A program made the position numbers and the translations under genes. A DNA stretch of 64,000 bases from NCBI GenBank assembly GCA_003254925.1, contig QANZ01023827.1, positions 185,421 to 249,420 of the forward strand, read 5' to 3'. This stretch comes from Chamaecrista fasciculata. Its lineage: Eukaryota; Streptophyta; Magnoliopsida; Fabales; Fabaceae. Positions 36,266 to 47,000 of this stretch are shown here, piece by piece; the first letter of the stretch is position 1; the number at the start of each line of letters is the position of its first letter. A model generated the notes under the pieces. It saw only the letters and a list, made by a program, of their open reading frames with translations, did no database searches and was not told the origin of the DNA.

Positions 36266-36957
36266 TTTGCTGCTAGTAATCTGCAAATTTAAATTCAATC
36301 AATTTTATATCTATGCAAATGACAGTATAAACTGAAATTAAGTGCTAATTAACTAACCAAAATTATAGTGAAAACGAAATATTTATCCAATTTGAACAAT
36401 AAGAGAGAATGGAAGAAGAATGTACACTACTATACTCATTGTTGAACGAATTATAAAATGTACAAGTAATAACAGAATAACGAACTAACAGTAATAACAG
36501 TAACGAAATAACGAACTACAGTAATAACAGTAAGGAAATAACAGATGAATGATTCAGCTAGAACTATATATCTTTACAAATTTCGGTTCAAACATCAAAC
36601 GTATTACTAATATAGCTAGCTAGTCATCTGAATATATATTAATATATTGAAGATTATATTACAGAGCAGTGAAAGTAACAAAAGCAGCCAAGCTGAATAT
36701 ATATATCACATCTTTTTTTAAAATTTATGGCAGTTGCGTAGAATTTCTTTTCTTTAACACTTATAATAGCGGTAGTGTTTCCCTTCGGATTTGTGTTAAA
36801 CTGAATACAAATAGAAAAATTCTACGAAAAAAAGAATACAAATAAAAAAAGGTCATAATCTCGTAGAAACCAATGAAGCACGAAAATCAACCTAAGCTAT
36901 TTTTTCTCAATACAGAAGTTTACTTTCAAGTTACAAGTACATATATAGATTTATATA

Positions 36958-37283
36958 GCAAAAATAGATTCACATTTCGTGTGAGACTACAAATAGCAGT
37001 TTTAAATAATCACAATCTTCCATCGACATATAGATAGGATCATTTGTTCTAAAGGCATTATGCACAAAGTAAGAAATTGGACAAGATATCTTAATCACAA
37101 GCCTTAAGAATGAACAACTAGATGAATTGCTCAATCAGCATGAAACTTGAGGATATAGATAGAAGACAAGAATCAATCAAGATTCATACACAAAAATAGA
37201 TTCACATTTGGAGTGAGACTACAAATAGCAGTTTGAAATAATCACAATCTTCCATCGACATACAGATACGATCATTTGTTCGA
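36958..37283. repeat. Partial internal duplication in unit B leader intron
   Basis: The text starting aaaaatagattcacattt and containing cttccatcgacata occurs at 36958-37050 and again at 37191-37280. Units A and C have it once. It probably arose by local unequal exchange. Confidence 0.75.
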
Positions 37284-37323
37284 AAGAAGACAAGAACCAA
37301 TCAAGATTCATACACAGAATAGA

Positions 37324-37741
37324 TGTGTGAAAAGGGCTTTGGCCCAATTTTGGAAGTCCCACATCGTGTGGGATTCCTAAGTGGGGGGTCCTTTGGTTAT
37401 ATAAATAGGACCCCCTTCCCCATTTGTAAATCATCCCAAAATTTGTATTCTCTCTTCTCCGAAATCAATCTGGTGTGTTCTTTCTTATTTCTTATTTACT
37501 TATTTGTTATTTATTTGCGGTATTTCTTTTCTTAGTTGGTAGATAATATTCAATAAGTTTGGGTGGGATATTGTTGGGATATATTATTATAAACTTTTGG
37601 GTAGAGAAGAATACTATACAAGTGGTTCCTTCTAAGGAGATTGGTTTTTAAGCGGGACCGTTTGTGACCTCACCAATCTTTCCTGCTGAATTAGTATAAA
37701 CTCCTTAGGAGAGTTCAATATTTACCCCATATCCCCTTACA
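37324..37741. mobile_element. Solo LTR with 5-bp target duplication
   Basis: The element starts TGTGTGAAAAGG and ends CCTTACA. The 5-bp duplication ataga lies at 37319-37323 and 37742-37746, and the empty site cagaatagatagaac is preserved in units A and C. It contains a TATA-like ttatataaatagg near 37398. No internal retrotransposon sequence remains, so it is a solo LTR formed by recombination, or a very short TRIM relic. Confidence 0.9.
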
Positions 37742-38593
37742 ATAGATAGAACACAAAAGAAAATCTGATAACCTAATTTATAATGAACGAGTATCAAATC
37801 GTTAGGTTCAAGAAGCAGCGGGAATAGATGGATCTTACCGGTCGAACACAGATTGATGCAGCAGCGAGCGATTCACAGATAATGATCGAGAAGGTGCGAG
37901 AAAAACTTGTGCGTGAAAATTATCAAGATTATTCATAAATAGATTCGAGAGAAGAAATTAAAAGTAAAAAGTGTATTTGTTCTTCGATAATCTACCTCTG
38001 AGTGATGAACGCCTAAATTCGCAGAAGGACGACTAGACGGTGGTTTCAACTCTATAATTCCACATTGGTCTGAAGATATTGATCGATTTGGTGTGAGATT
38101 CAAAATGAGAGTAGGCGCCAAGAAACAGAGTATTTATAGTTGAGAGTTGAGAGTAAGAAATTAGAGACTCCAATCCGAAAGCGAGAATTACATAAGCAGA
38201 GTTCGTTAATCAGTAACTACTTTATTAACCAAAGAGTCAAATAGTCATTTCACTCTTCAAACTATAGAATAAATTTTATTTTGATCTCAAAAACTATTTT
38301 TGTTTTATTTTAATTTCTAAACTGTGATTTTGTTTGTAATTTGCTGTCATTTTTAATATGAATTTTGAACAGTTAAAATAAATCATTTCTCTTTTACATG
38401 TATCATAATAAGTGAGTTAACAAAAAAAATTCACAATTTCAAGATAACTAGAATTCTATCTTTAATTTGTGAATAATTTAAAAATGATTTTTTTTTCTTT
38501 ATTAACTCACTTATTATGTAAAAGAGTTTTTGGAATCGCATAAAAAAATTATTCATTATAACTGTCAATATTAGAGTTAATAACTCTTTTATT

Positions 38594-38900
38594 GAGTAAA
38601 CTATCAAATTGGTCCCTGAATTATTGGCTCGATGACAGATTGGTCCCCGAATTTAGGAAATTGACAAATAGGTCCCCGAATTTTTCTAACGAGTCAAATA
38701 GGTCCCTGAATTTTTCTAACGTTAGTCAAATAGGTCCCCGAATAACATGCACAGAAGGACCTATTTGACAAATGTTAGAAAAATTCGGGGACCTATTTGA
38801 CTCGCTAGAAAAATTCGATGACCTATTTGTCAATTTTCTAAATTCGAGGACCAATCTGTCAGCGAGTTAATAATCCAGGGACCAATTTAGTAGTTTACTC
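38594..38900. mobile_element. Palindromic Mutator-like MITE with 10-bp target duplication
   Basis: Ends are gagtaaactatcaaattggt and its complement (accaatttagtagtttactc). The duplication ctcttttatt lies at 38584-38593 and 38901-38910. Each arm repeats 'aaataggtccccgaattttt' three to four times. Confidence 0.88.
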
Positions 38901-39091
38901 CTCTTTTATTATAACTGGAATTCATTATAACTCTTTTAACTAGAATTTATTTTTCTTTATTAACTCACATACATAAAAAATAAAATACTCATTATAACTG
39001 TCAATATTAGAATAAAAGGTAAAAACTAGACAAAATCATTTTTGAAGACCAAAATAAAACAAATATAAAAGTTTAAGATGTTTCGGCGCTA

Positions 39092-39345
39092 TACTACAAT
39101 GCCTCAACGACTGATTCTAATGTTTGGAAAGATATGAGTAATTGAAGATGGAGAATCGGAGTTATTCCTAAAAAATTTGGGTCACAGTACATTTTTACAT
39201 TAATTCGGAATTATATAGCCCTTATGTATCACCTAAATATTTAGGTTATTGTTGTATATCTATATTATTATATATGATTTTGGTATTGGTAATTGACTTT
39301 TCAAATTGTATGCTAAATCAATATTTTTTATAATCATTTGCATGT
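39092..39345 (+). pseudogene. Captured cupin 3' end at the B/C junction
   Basis: Homologous to 24297-24560 and to 34540-34790. The terminal coding stretch (TCTAATGTTTGGAAAGAT) is intact here. The bases before it (aaaagtttaagatgtt) match the A/B junction, showing both junctions descend from one event. Confidence 0.85.
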
Positions 39346-40087
39346 TTTAATAATAAATTTGATATTTTCAAATCGAGCTCACTTTTTATTTCTTATATCA
39401 AAGTTTTTTTTTGGGTAGTATAGATCAAAGTTGTAAATAATTGAGATTTGTGTAATTTTTTATCCAAAGAAAATTATACTTAATTATTTTGATCTAAGAG
39501 ATAAAAAGTGAGATGTCCAAACACTTTTTTTTTGGCCAACCCCTAAACCCTAAACACTTGGTCTTATTATAGCAACGTCCTTTTTTTTAAAAAAAATTAT
39601 TTAAATGAAATAAACGATAGAGAAGAAATAAAAACTATAAAATATTATCCTAAATTTCCTTTCCTTCTCTTCCAAACTACTTCAAATTAAACAAGAAAGC
39701 TCTCTCTCTCATTAAAGAAATATTACAAAAAATAATAATAACAAGAATAACAAGATATGTGAAAATGATTTATATATCTTTGCCAAAAGTTTATTCAATC
39801 AACCATAAGTTTTATTTTTTTATTTATTATTGATGACACAAAAAAATTATATATATTTTTTATTATATTTGGTCATGCAAAACTTTTTATTATGTATTTT
39901 AATATTATGCCTAACCTAGAAGAACAATTTGGTTTAGAAGACTAATTGGGGGTATAGTAATAGTAATAGGCCGGTTTGGTTTGGTCACTAGAACTAATTA
40001 AACCTAACTTAATTTATGTTATGCTGATCTCAATACTTTTTTTTTTTCCTTATATGCATTGCTTATTTACTCACACAATAATCTTAA

Positions 40088-40468
40088 TTTGGTCCGATAA
40101 AAGTATTAATTTCGTCCTCAAATTTTGCACCAACTGTCAATTTCGTATCTTTTTTTTGTCAATTTCATTTTCAATGTTTCACAGTTCTGTCAATTTTATC
40201 CTTTAAGTTTACTTTAGCCAAATATTAATGACAAAATCTACTTGACAAATAATATGAAATGTAAAATTAATAGAAAAATAAACACAAATCCTTACTCAGA
40301 TTAAAAAAACATGATGCAGTCTATCGTTAATTTATTGAACGAAGTTAGTGAAAGGACAAAATTGACCAAAATGTAAAACATTGGGGACAAAATAGACAAC
40401 AAAAAAAGATTGGAGACGAAATTGACTGTTGGTGTAAAGTTTGGGACCAAATTAATACTTTTGCCAAT
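40088..40468. mobile_element. Palindromic element ('ttaatttggtcc' family)
   Basis: The left end ggtccgataaaagtattaat pairs with the right end attaatacttttgcc. Arms contain 'caattttgtc/gacaaaattgac' words. It lies only in unit C. Boundaries are approximate. Confidence 0.65.
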
Positions 40469-40805
40469 TTTTTTCCAGGGATTAAAGATATTCCCTCTAA
40501 CATTATTTACAAGAAAATCAATAAAGTGAAAAAAACGGGATAGGTAATAAAGCCAATATAGCCAATCTTGTAAAGGAATTTTTGAATGAGGACGAAGTTA
40601 AACCAACTAGCTAGTCTTTCATCCAAATTGGTAATCACTACCAGTATATATAGGGCATTGAAATTGAAAGCAACAGCATTATTAGACTCAACTCTCAAGC
40701 TAACCCAATATACTCTAAGTCTCTAACTAGTTTTTCTACATACCGTGATCAAGTGATCGATTAACTAAAAACACTTGTCAATTAACAAAATTCTGTTTTA
40801 GTCGA

Positions 40806-41213
40806 TCAATGTTTATGTTCTGATCCCTTCGGGAGACCATAATCTTCATCAGTATAAGATTTCTCCTTCTCTCTTTGAATGTCTAATGCTATTTCTTCTT
40901 CAACCTCCCACAGTACAGCAACATATCCCTTAAGTCTCTTAATATCTGTTTGTGCTTTTTCGCACAGTTCTTGGTATTCTTCCTTCTTCATTTCTTCTAA
41001 TGACTTTTCACTGTACTTTTCCAGATCTTGTAACAGAATTTCATTGTTCTGATAGTTACCTTCTTCTATTATTCTTAATGGCGCTTTCGACTTACCCAAA
41101 AAATCATTTACAAATCGTTGATGCCCAATACGCGCGGACTTTTCTTCTTCAATCGATTCTCTCATTTCTTCAGCTAATTGCTTTAAGCTTTGTTTGGCTT
41201 CTTCTTGCCACAT
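40806..41213 (-). CDS. Tandem-array gene, copy C: small Glu/Lys-rich helical protein, longest copy
   Basis: 135 aa from MWQEEAKQSLKQLAEEMRES to ...DYGLPKGSEHKH. Family unrecognised. It has the complete tail IQREKEKSYTDEDYGLPKG and is probably closest to the ancestral form. There is no stop or frameshift against B, so both copies appear to be kept as coding. Leader structure is as in A, but the leader intron next to the coding exon contains an inverted duplication of its own end. The TATA-like element is near 42503-42514. Confidence 0.65.
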   Translation of the reverse strand: MWQEEAKQSLKQLAEEMRESIEEEKSARIGHQRFVNDFLGKSKAPLRIIEEGNYQNNEILLQDLEKYSEKSLEEMKKEEYQELCEKAQTDIKRLKGYVAVLWEVEEEIALDIQREKEKSYTDEDYGLPKGSEHKH

Positions 41214-41234
41214 TTTGCTGCTAGTAATCTGCAA

Positions 41235-41405
41235 ATTTAAATTCAATCAATTTTATATCTATGCAAATGACAGTATAAACTGAAATTAAGTACTAATTAA
41301 CTAACCATAATTATAGTTAATTATGGTTAGTTAATTAGTACTTAATTTCACAAAGTGTACTTAATTTCAGTTTATACTGTCATTTGCATAGATATAAAAT
41401 TGATT
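41235..41405. repeat. Local inverted duplication in copy C leader intron
   Basis: Sequence 41235-41310 (attcaatcaattttatatct ... aactaaccataattat) is followed by its reverse complement at about 41318-41405. This gives a hairpin with near-perfect arms. Units A and B have only the direct copy. Confidence 0.9.
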
Positions 41406-42975
41406 GAATTATGGTTAGTTAGCTAGTCATGTGAACGAAATATAAAGTGTACAAGTAATAACAGAAATATACTCATTGTTGAACGAAATATAAAGTGTAC
41501 AAGTAATAACAGAAATAATGATTCAACTAGAACTATCTTCACAAATTTCGGTTTAAACATCAAACGTATGACTAATATAGCTAGCTAGTCATGTGAATAT
41601 ATATTAATATATTGAAGATTATATTACAGAGCAGTAAAAGTAACAAAACAAGCTGAATAATTATATAAAATCACATCTTTTTCTTTTTCTTTTTTAATTT
41701 ATGGCAGTTGCATAAAATTTCTTTTCTTCAACACTTATAATAGCGGTAGTGTTTCCCTTCGGATTTGTGTTAAACTGAATACAAATAGAAAAATTCTACG
41801 AAAAAAAGAATGCAAATAGAAAAAGGTCATAATCTCGTAGAAACAAATGAAGCACGAAAATCAACCTAGGCTATTTTTCTCAATACAGAAGATTTATATA
41901 GCAAAAATAGATTCACATTTGGAGTGAGACTACAAATAGCAGTTTGAAATAATCACAATCTTCCATCGACATACAGATACGATCATTTGTTCTAAAGAAC
42001 AACTAGATGAATTGCTCAATCAGCATAAAACTTAAGGATATAGATAGAAGAAGACAAGAACCAATCAAGATTCATACACATAATAGATAGAACACAAAAA
42101 AAAAATCTGATAATCTAATTTATAATGAACGAGTATCGAATAGTTAGGTTAAAGAACCCGCGGGAATGGATGGATCGTACCGGTCGGACACAGACTGATG
42201 AAGCAGCGAGCGATTCACAGATAATGTGAAGGTGAGAGCAAAACCTGTGCGTGAAAATTATGAAGATTATTCATATGCAGATTCGAGAGAAGAAATTAAA
42301 AGTAAAAAGTGTATATGTTCAACAGTTGATTTAATTCACAAATGTGTATTGTTCTTGGATAATATACCTGTGAGTGATGAACGCCTAGATTCGCAGACGG
42401 ATGACTAATTGATCGGTTTCCACTCTATAATTCCACATTGGTCTGAAAGATATTGATCGGTTTGGTGTGAGATTCAAAAATGACAGTAGGCGCCAAGAAA
42501 CAGAGTATTTATAGTTGAGAGTAAGAAACTAGAAACTCCAATCCGAAAGCGAGGTTTAGGTAAGTAGACTCAGGGAATGACTCGTTCGTTAGTAACCACT
42601 TTTTTCTTTTGGGGGCCAAATTCGTTAGTAACCACATAACTAATCAGTAAGACAGTAACAACTTTATTAATACAAAAGGGTCGAATAGTTATTATTTATT
42701 TTACTCCTCAAACGAATATATTTCATTCTAATCATAAAACTATCTTTCTTTTGTTTTGGGCCACAAAATATGATTTCGTTTGACATGTCATTTCTAACTT
42801 CAACGTGAGATGAATCATGATCTCTCGTAAATGTTATAATAAGCGAATTGATAAAAAATAAATAATTTTTTTTACTTTTTGAAAGAAAAATCAACTACAG
42901 TATCAAAGTTAAAAGTAATGATAGAAACTAGACAAAATTATATTTTAGAGACAAAAAAAACAAATGTGAAAACCT

Positions 42976-43240
42976 TAGAATCAGAAAAAAAACAAATCAT
43001 AGTTTTAAAACAAAAATGAAACTATTGGCCAAAAAGAAAAAAAAAACAAAATGAAACTTATTTTATAATTTGAAGTCCAAAATGAGATTTTGACCTTGCG
43101 AGAGTTATATACTATAATTTAGACCAAAAAATTTATATACTATAATATAAATATGAATATACTTTCGGTTTATTTATATAAATAATATATAAAAAAAAGT
43201 ATTTAGATTTTTAGGACAAAAAAAAATTATTTAGATTTTT
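42976..43240. other. AT-rich flank right of the array
   Basis: Homopolymer-rich, no gene recognised. Confidence 0.4.
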
Positions 43241-43312
43241 GGGACACTCGGATATAGTCCGAGTGTCCCAATACAAGTGGCACAATCACCCGGTGCCACG
43301 TGGCACCGGGTG
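43241..43312. repeat. Two perfect short palindromes beside an assembly gap
   Basis: 43241-43269 has 12-bp arms (gggacactcgga / tccgagtgtccc) around a 5-nt loop. 43287-43312 is a 26-bp perfect palindrome centred on gccacgtggc. Both are GC-richer than their surroundings and probably form one end of a transposon whose body lies in the gap. Confidence 0.85.
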
Positions 43313-43324
43313 GAATTTTTTTTT

Positions 43325-43645
43325 NNNNNNNNNNNNNNNNNNNNNNNNNNNNNNNNNNNNNNNNNNNNNNNNNNNNNNNNNNNNNNNNNNNNNNNNNNNN
43401 NNNNNNNNNNNNNNNNNNNNNNNNNNNNNNNNNNNNNNNNNNNNNNNNNNNNNNNNNNNNNNNNNNNNNNNNNNNNNNNNNNNNNNNNNNNNNNNNNNNN
43501 NNNNNNNNNNNNNNNNNNNNNNNNNNNNNNNNNNNNNNNNNNNNNNNNNNNNNNNNNNNNNNNNNNNNNNNNNNNNNNNNNNNNNNNNNNNNNNNNNNNN
43601 NNNNNNNNNNNNNNNNNNNNNNNNNNNNNNNNNNNNNNNNNNNNN
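43325..43645. other. Assembly gap (321 N)
   Basis: Run of N after a poly(T) tract. Open frames reported across it are artefacts. Confidence 1.
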
Positions 43646-44061
43646 ATTCTCTATTTTATAAACAATAATGCCGAAAAAAAAAAGTTTACATTTCACTTTT
43701 TTAATTGTAATCTTGATAGTAAATATATAATTTTTTTTAATATAACCTAAAACAATTTTTTCTATTATTGATCAACCTGAATTGATACAACCTGGATGTA
43801 TAGTACCACTAACATCTACTGTAAATGGGCAAAATACGTTAAAACTCTTAAAAGAAACCTATGAGAATAAACTTAGCATTTACATTTTGCTAAATATTCT
43901 ATAATTTGGCAGACGTGGATAAAACAAAAATAACTTAGAACAAATGAGACTCCTTAAGCATCCTTGGAAAAACCCTTGTGAAGTTCTGCCTTCATCTTTT
44001 GGTCAAAATCTTCGAGTTAAATGGCAACAAAACAGAAGCTCCTTAATTTCTAGCTATCCAT

Positions 44062-47000
44062 TTAATGGGAGAAAACAAAAACACTTTTCTCTGCATTCAC
44101 CATCCTTATGGCTGCTGTAGTTCCAACAGTTCTTTCCAGCTGAAACATAATATCCAAAAAAATAATAATAATAATAAATAAATAAAGAGAGAAAAGGAGC
44201 ATAACTAAGACCTTTTCTGCTTTTAGTAAATATCAACGAGAGCAAAAGAAGAAAAATAAAATAAAATAAAAGGTAAGCTTATTGTGCTAGACCCTAGAGT
44301 TTCATCCAGTTTTTAATTGGAAATCTATGCAATAGCAATTTTTAACAATTTTTAAAATTTAGAAAAAGTTTACTTGTAAACAATCACAAGAGAACCTCTT
44401 TGACAAAAAAAATCTTTAGTCTATTTTTTCACATAGCTATTTACCTAAAAAAGTCTCAAGTTAAAGTGAATAAATTATTACCCGGGGACTGTCATAGCGA
44501 GAAAAAAGAACAGTGCAAGCTTTATTTTGAGACCCTTCAAGCATATTTACAATCTGCAACAGGAAAGGAAAAAAAATATTAAGAATGTTGTTGATTTATG
44601 TTTTTACTCATTTGGAGGACATATGAAAGTATGAAACAAATTAATAACAACATTCTCAAAATGCATTAATAATTGCTTGAGGCCAGACAAAAAAGGTACA
44701 GATGTGAAAAAATGGCTTCCTCAGAAGATACTTCTTACCTCAGGGTAAAACTCCTTTCTCTCCGGGAGTGAATAAATGATTAAATTCTGAACACCACGAA
44801 TCTGCCATAAAAAAAAAGTTGTTACTATAGCATACAGTAATAATAGAATAGAGAAGGAAAATAACTTTTCGTGTCATTCATATAAAAATCATAACCACAA
44901 ATTCTCGTTTTGTTCTATCTAATTCTTTATCATTCCTCTCATTATAACCATTGATTTGTTTAGGTATCAATCATAATTCATAATCATCTTTTTTTTTTTT
45001 CTTGTGTTCTACATATTAACCCGAAAATATATTGATGTTGAAAAAGAGGAAAATTAATTAATGAAGTATAAACAACCCAAAATATAAAATTAAATCAATG
45101 GAAGCTCCAACTCATCTGCTAACCCAACCCTTTTACATACACAGAAAGGTTTGGCAGCACTGTTTTCTTCTTTCTTCTATGTTTTTGAAAGATATCTGTT
45201 AGATTGATAGAATATCTGATTAATATCTGTAATTATTCTAGGATTAATATTAGGGATTGTGATTAGTAATTAGCTATAATCTCTCCTGTAATTACTCCTT
45301 TTGTTTTCCTTCCTTTAATAGGTTCATTACTCACTTGTATAAATACCTTCACATACATGAGATCAATAACACATTATTTCCAGACAATATTTGTCATGGT
45401 ATCAGAGCTATAACGCTCCTTGATTTTTCCGCTGCTGTGTTCACTTAGTTCTAGGTCACCTATTTCATTTACAGTGGTAGTGACTTAAACCCTAGTCACT
45501 AAGCCCGCCTCGTTTCTGACCTAGTTTTGCCCAAAACACCATTGGGCCTTGCTCGGCGTTGTCTGGTCGGCCTAACCCCGTCGCCGGCAACCCAGAATCG
45601 CCGCCACGCGCCGCCTCAGCAGACACGCTCGTCGTCCACGCGCCGGCGCGTGAGAAGCCGTCTTCGCTTCCGTTCACCTTCTCGGCGTATTTCCGGCCAT
45701 CCCCTACCATGTCGTCTACATCTTCCACCGATGGCAGTACTGGAGTCACTGTTTCGGCTCCCGTTTCGGCCATTTTGCCCGGTTCGGTGTATGACCTACC
45801 TCCTATTAACAGTGCTTATCGCCTGGATGGGACGAACTACTTGAAGTGGTCCCAACTGGTTAGGATGTATCTCAAGGGACGAGGAAAATTGAGCCATTTA
45901 TTGGGTACGGGTCCGGCGACAGACGATCCCAAATTTGAAGCTTGGGATAATGCTGATTCTTTGATTATGTCCTGGTTAGTAAACTCCATGACTCCTGAGA
46001 TAGGTGATACTTGCATCTTTCTCACCTCTGCCAAAGCTATATGGGATGCTATGGAGCAAACCTACTCCAAAGTTCGTGATGGAGCTCGTATCTATGAGCT
46101 CAGGACCAAAATTCACCGTGTCAGACAAGGTAATATGTCAATTACGGAATACTCTAACTATTTGAAGGGCTTGTGGCAAGAGTTGGATCACTATCAATGT
46201 ATCCCGATTAAGGCAAGTGAGGAGGTGAAGGCCTTTAAAATCTTTATGGGATTTTCTTCCAAGCAGAGAGACTCAAATACTTTCTGGGTATTGAGGTGGC
46301 TCACTCAAAGAGTGGGATTTTCATTTCCCAACAGAAATATGTTGTTGACCTGTTGACAGCGGCTGGTGAATTGGGTTGTAAACCAGCCTCCACTCCAATG
46401 GAGCCCAATCACCGCCTATATGATGCACCTGAAGAAGGGTTGGTTGATAAAGGTTCCTATCAGCGGCTTGTGGGAAAACTCATTTATCTAGCACATACTA
46501 GACCGGATATAGCTTATGCTGTGAGTATTGTCAGTCAGTTTATGCATAATCCGAGAGAATCCCACTTAAAGGCAGTTGATCGAATTCTTCAATACTTGAA
46601 GGGTACACCGGGGAAAGGCATTCTCTTTAAGAAAGGGGAGAGCTTGACTTTGGAAGCCTATACAGATGCAGACTATGCTGGATCACTCATTGATAGACGG
46701 TCAACTACCGGGTATTGTACATTCTTGGGAGGGAATCTTGTAACTTGGAGAAGTAAAAAACAGAATGTGGTTGCAAGATCAAGTGCAGAAGCGGAGTTTA
46801 GAGCAATGGCACTTGGTGTGTGTGAACTTCTGTGGCTCAAGATTATCCTTGATGACTTGGGCATTACCTGGGAAGGCCCCATGAAGCTTTATTGTGACAA
46901 CAAGTCAGCGATCAGTATTGCTCATAACCCAGTTCAACATGATCGCACTAAACATGTGGAGATTGATCGACATTTCATTAAAGAAAAGTTGGATAGCGGT

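Larger units (their letters stand above)
34540..39091. repeat. Tandem unit B of the segmental array
   Basis: About 4.55 kb from the cupin-tail junction to the next one. It contains gene copy B (minus strand), a B-specific insertion at about 35150-35555, an internal partial duplication at 36958-37283, a solo LTR at 37324-37741 and a small MITE at 38594-38900. Confidence 0.85.
39092..42975. repeat. Tandem unit C of the segmental array
   Basis: About 3.9 kb. It carries gene copy C, a palindromic element at 40088-40468 and a local inverted duplication at 41235-41405. Homology to A and B fades after aaacaaatgtgaaaacct near 42970, the likely right border of the array. Confidence 0.8.

Noticed and set aside
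39538-39556. Telomere-like ccctaaaccctaaac
   Set aside because: Only two units in an AT-rich stretch; not a telomere or interstitial array.
31828-41213. Possible kinship of the tandem-array protein with RPA-interacting proteins
   Set aside because: Only general acidic/helical likeness; none of the family's zinc-finger or N-terminal blocks is present.
43239-43750. Four overlapping open frames in the second gap region
   Set aside because: Same artefact of unknown bases.
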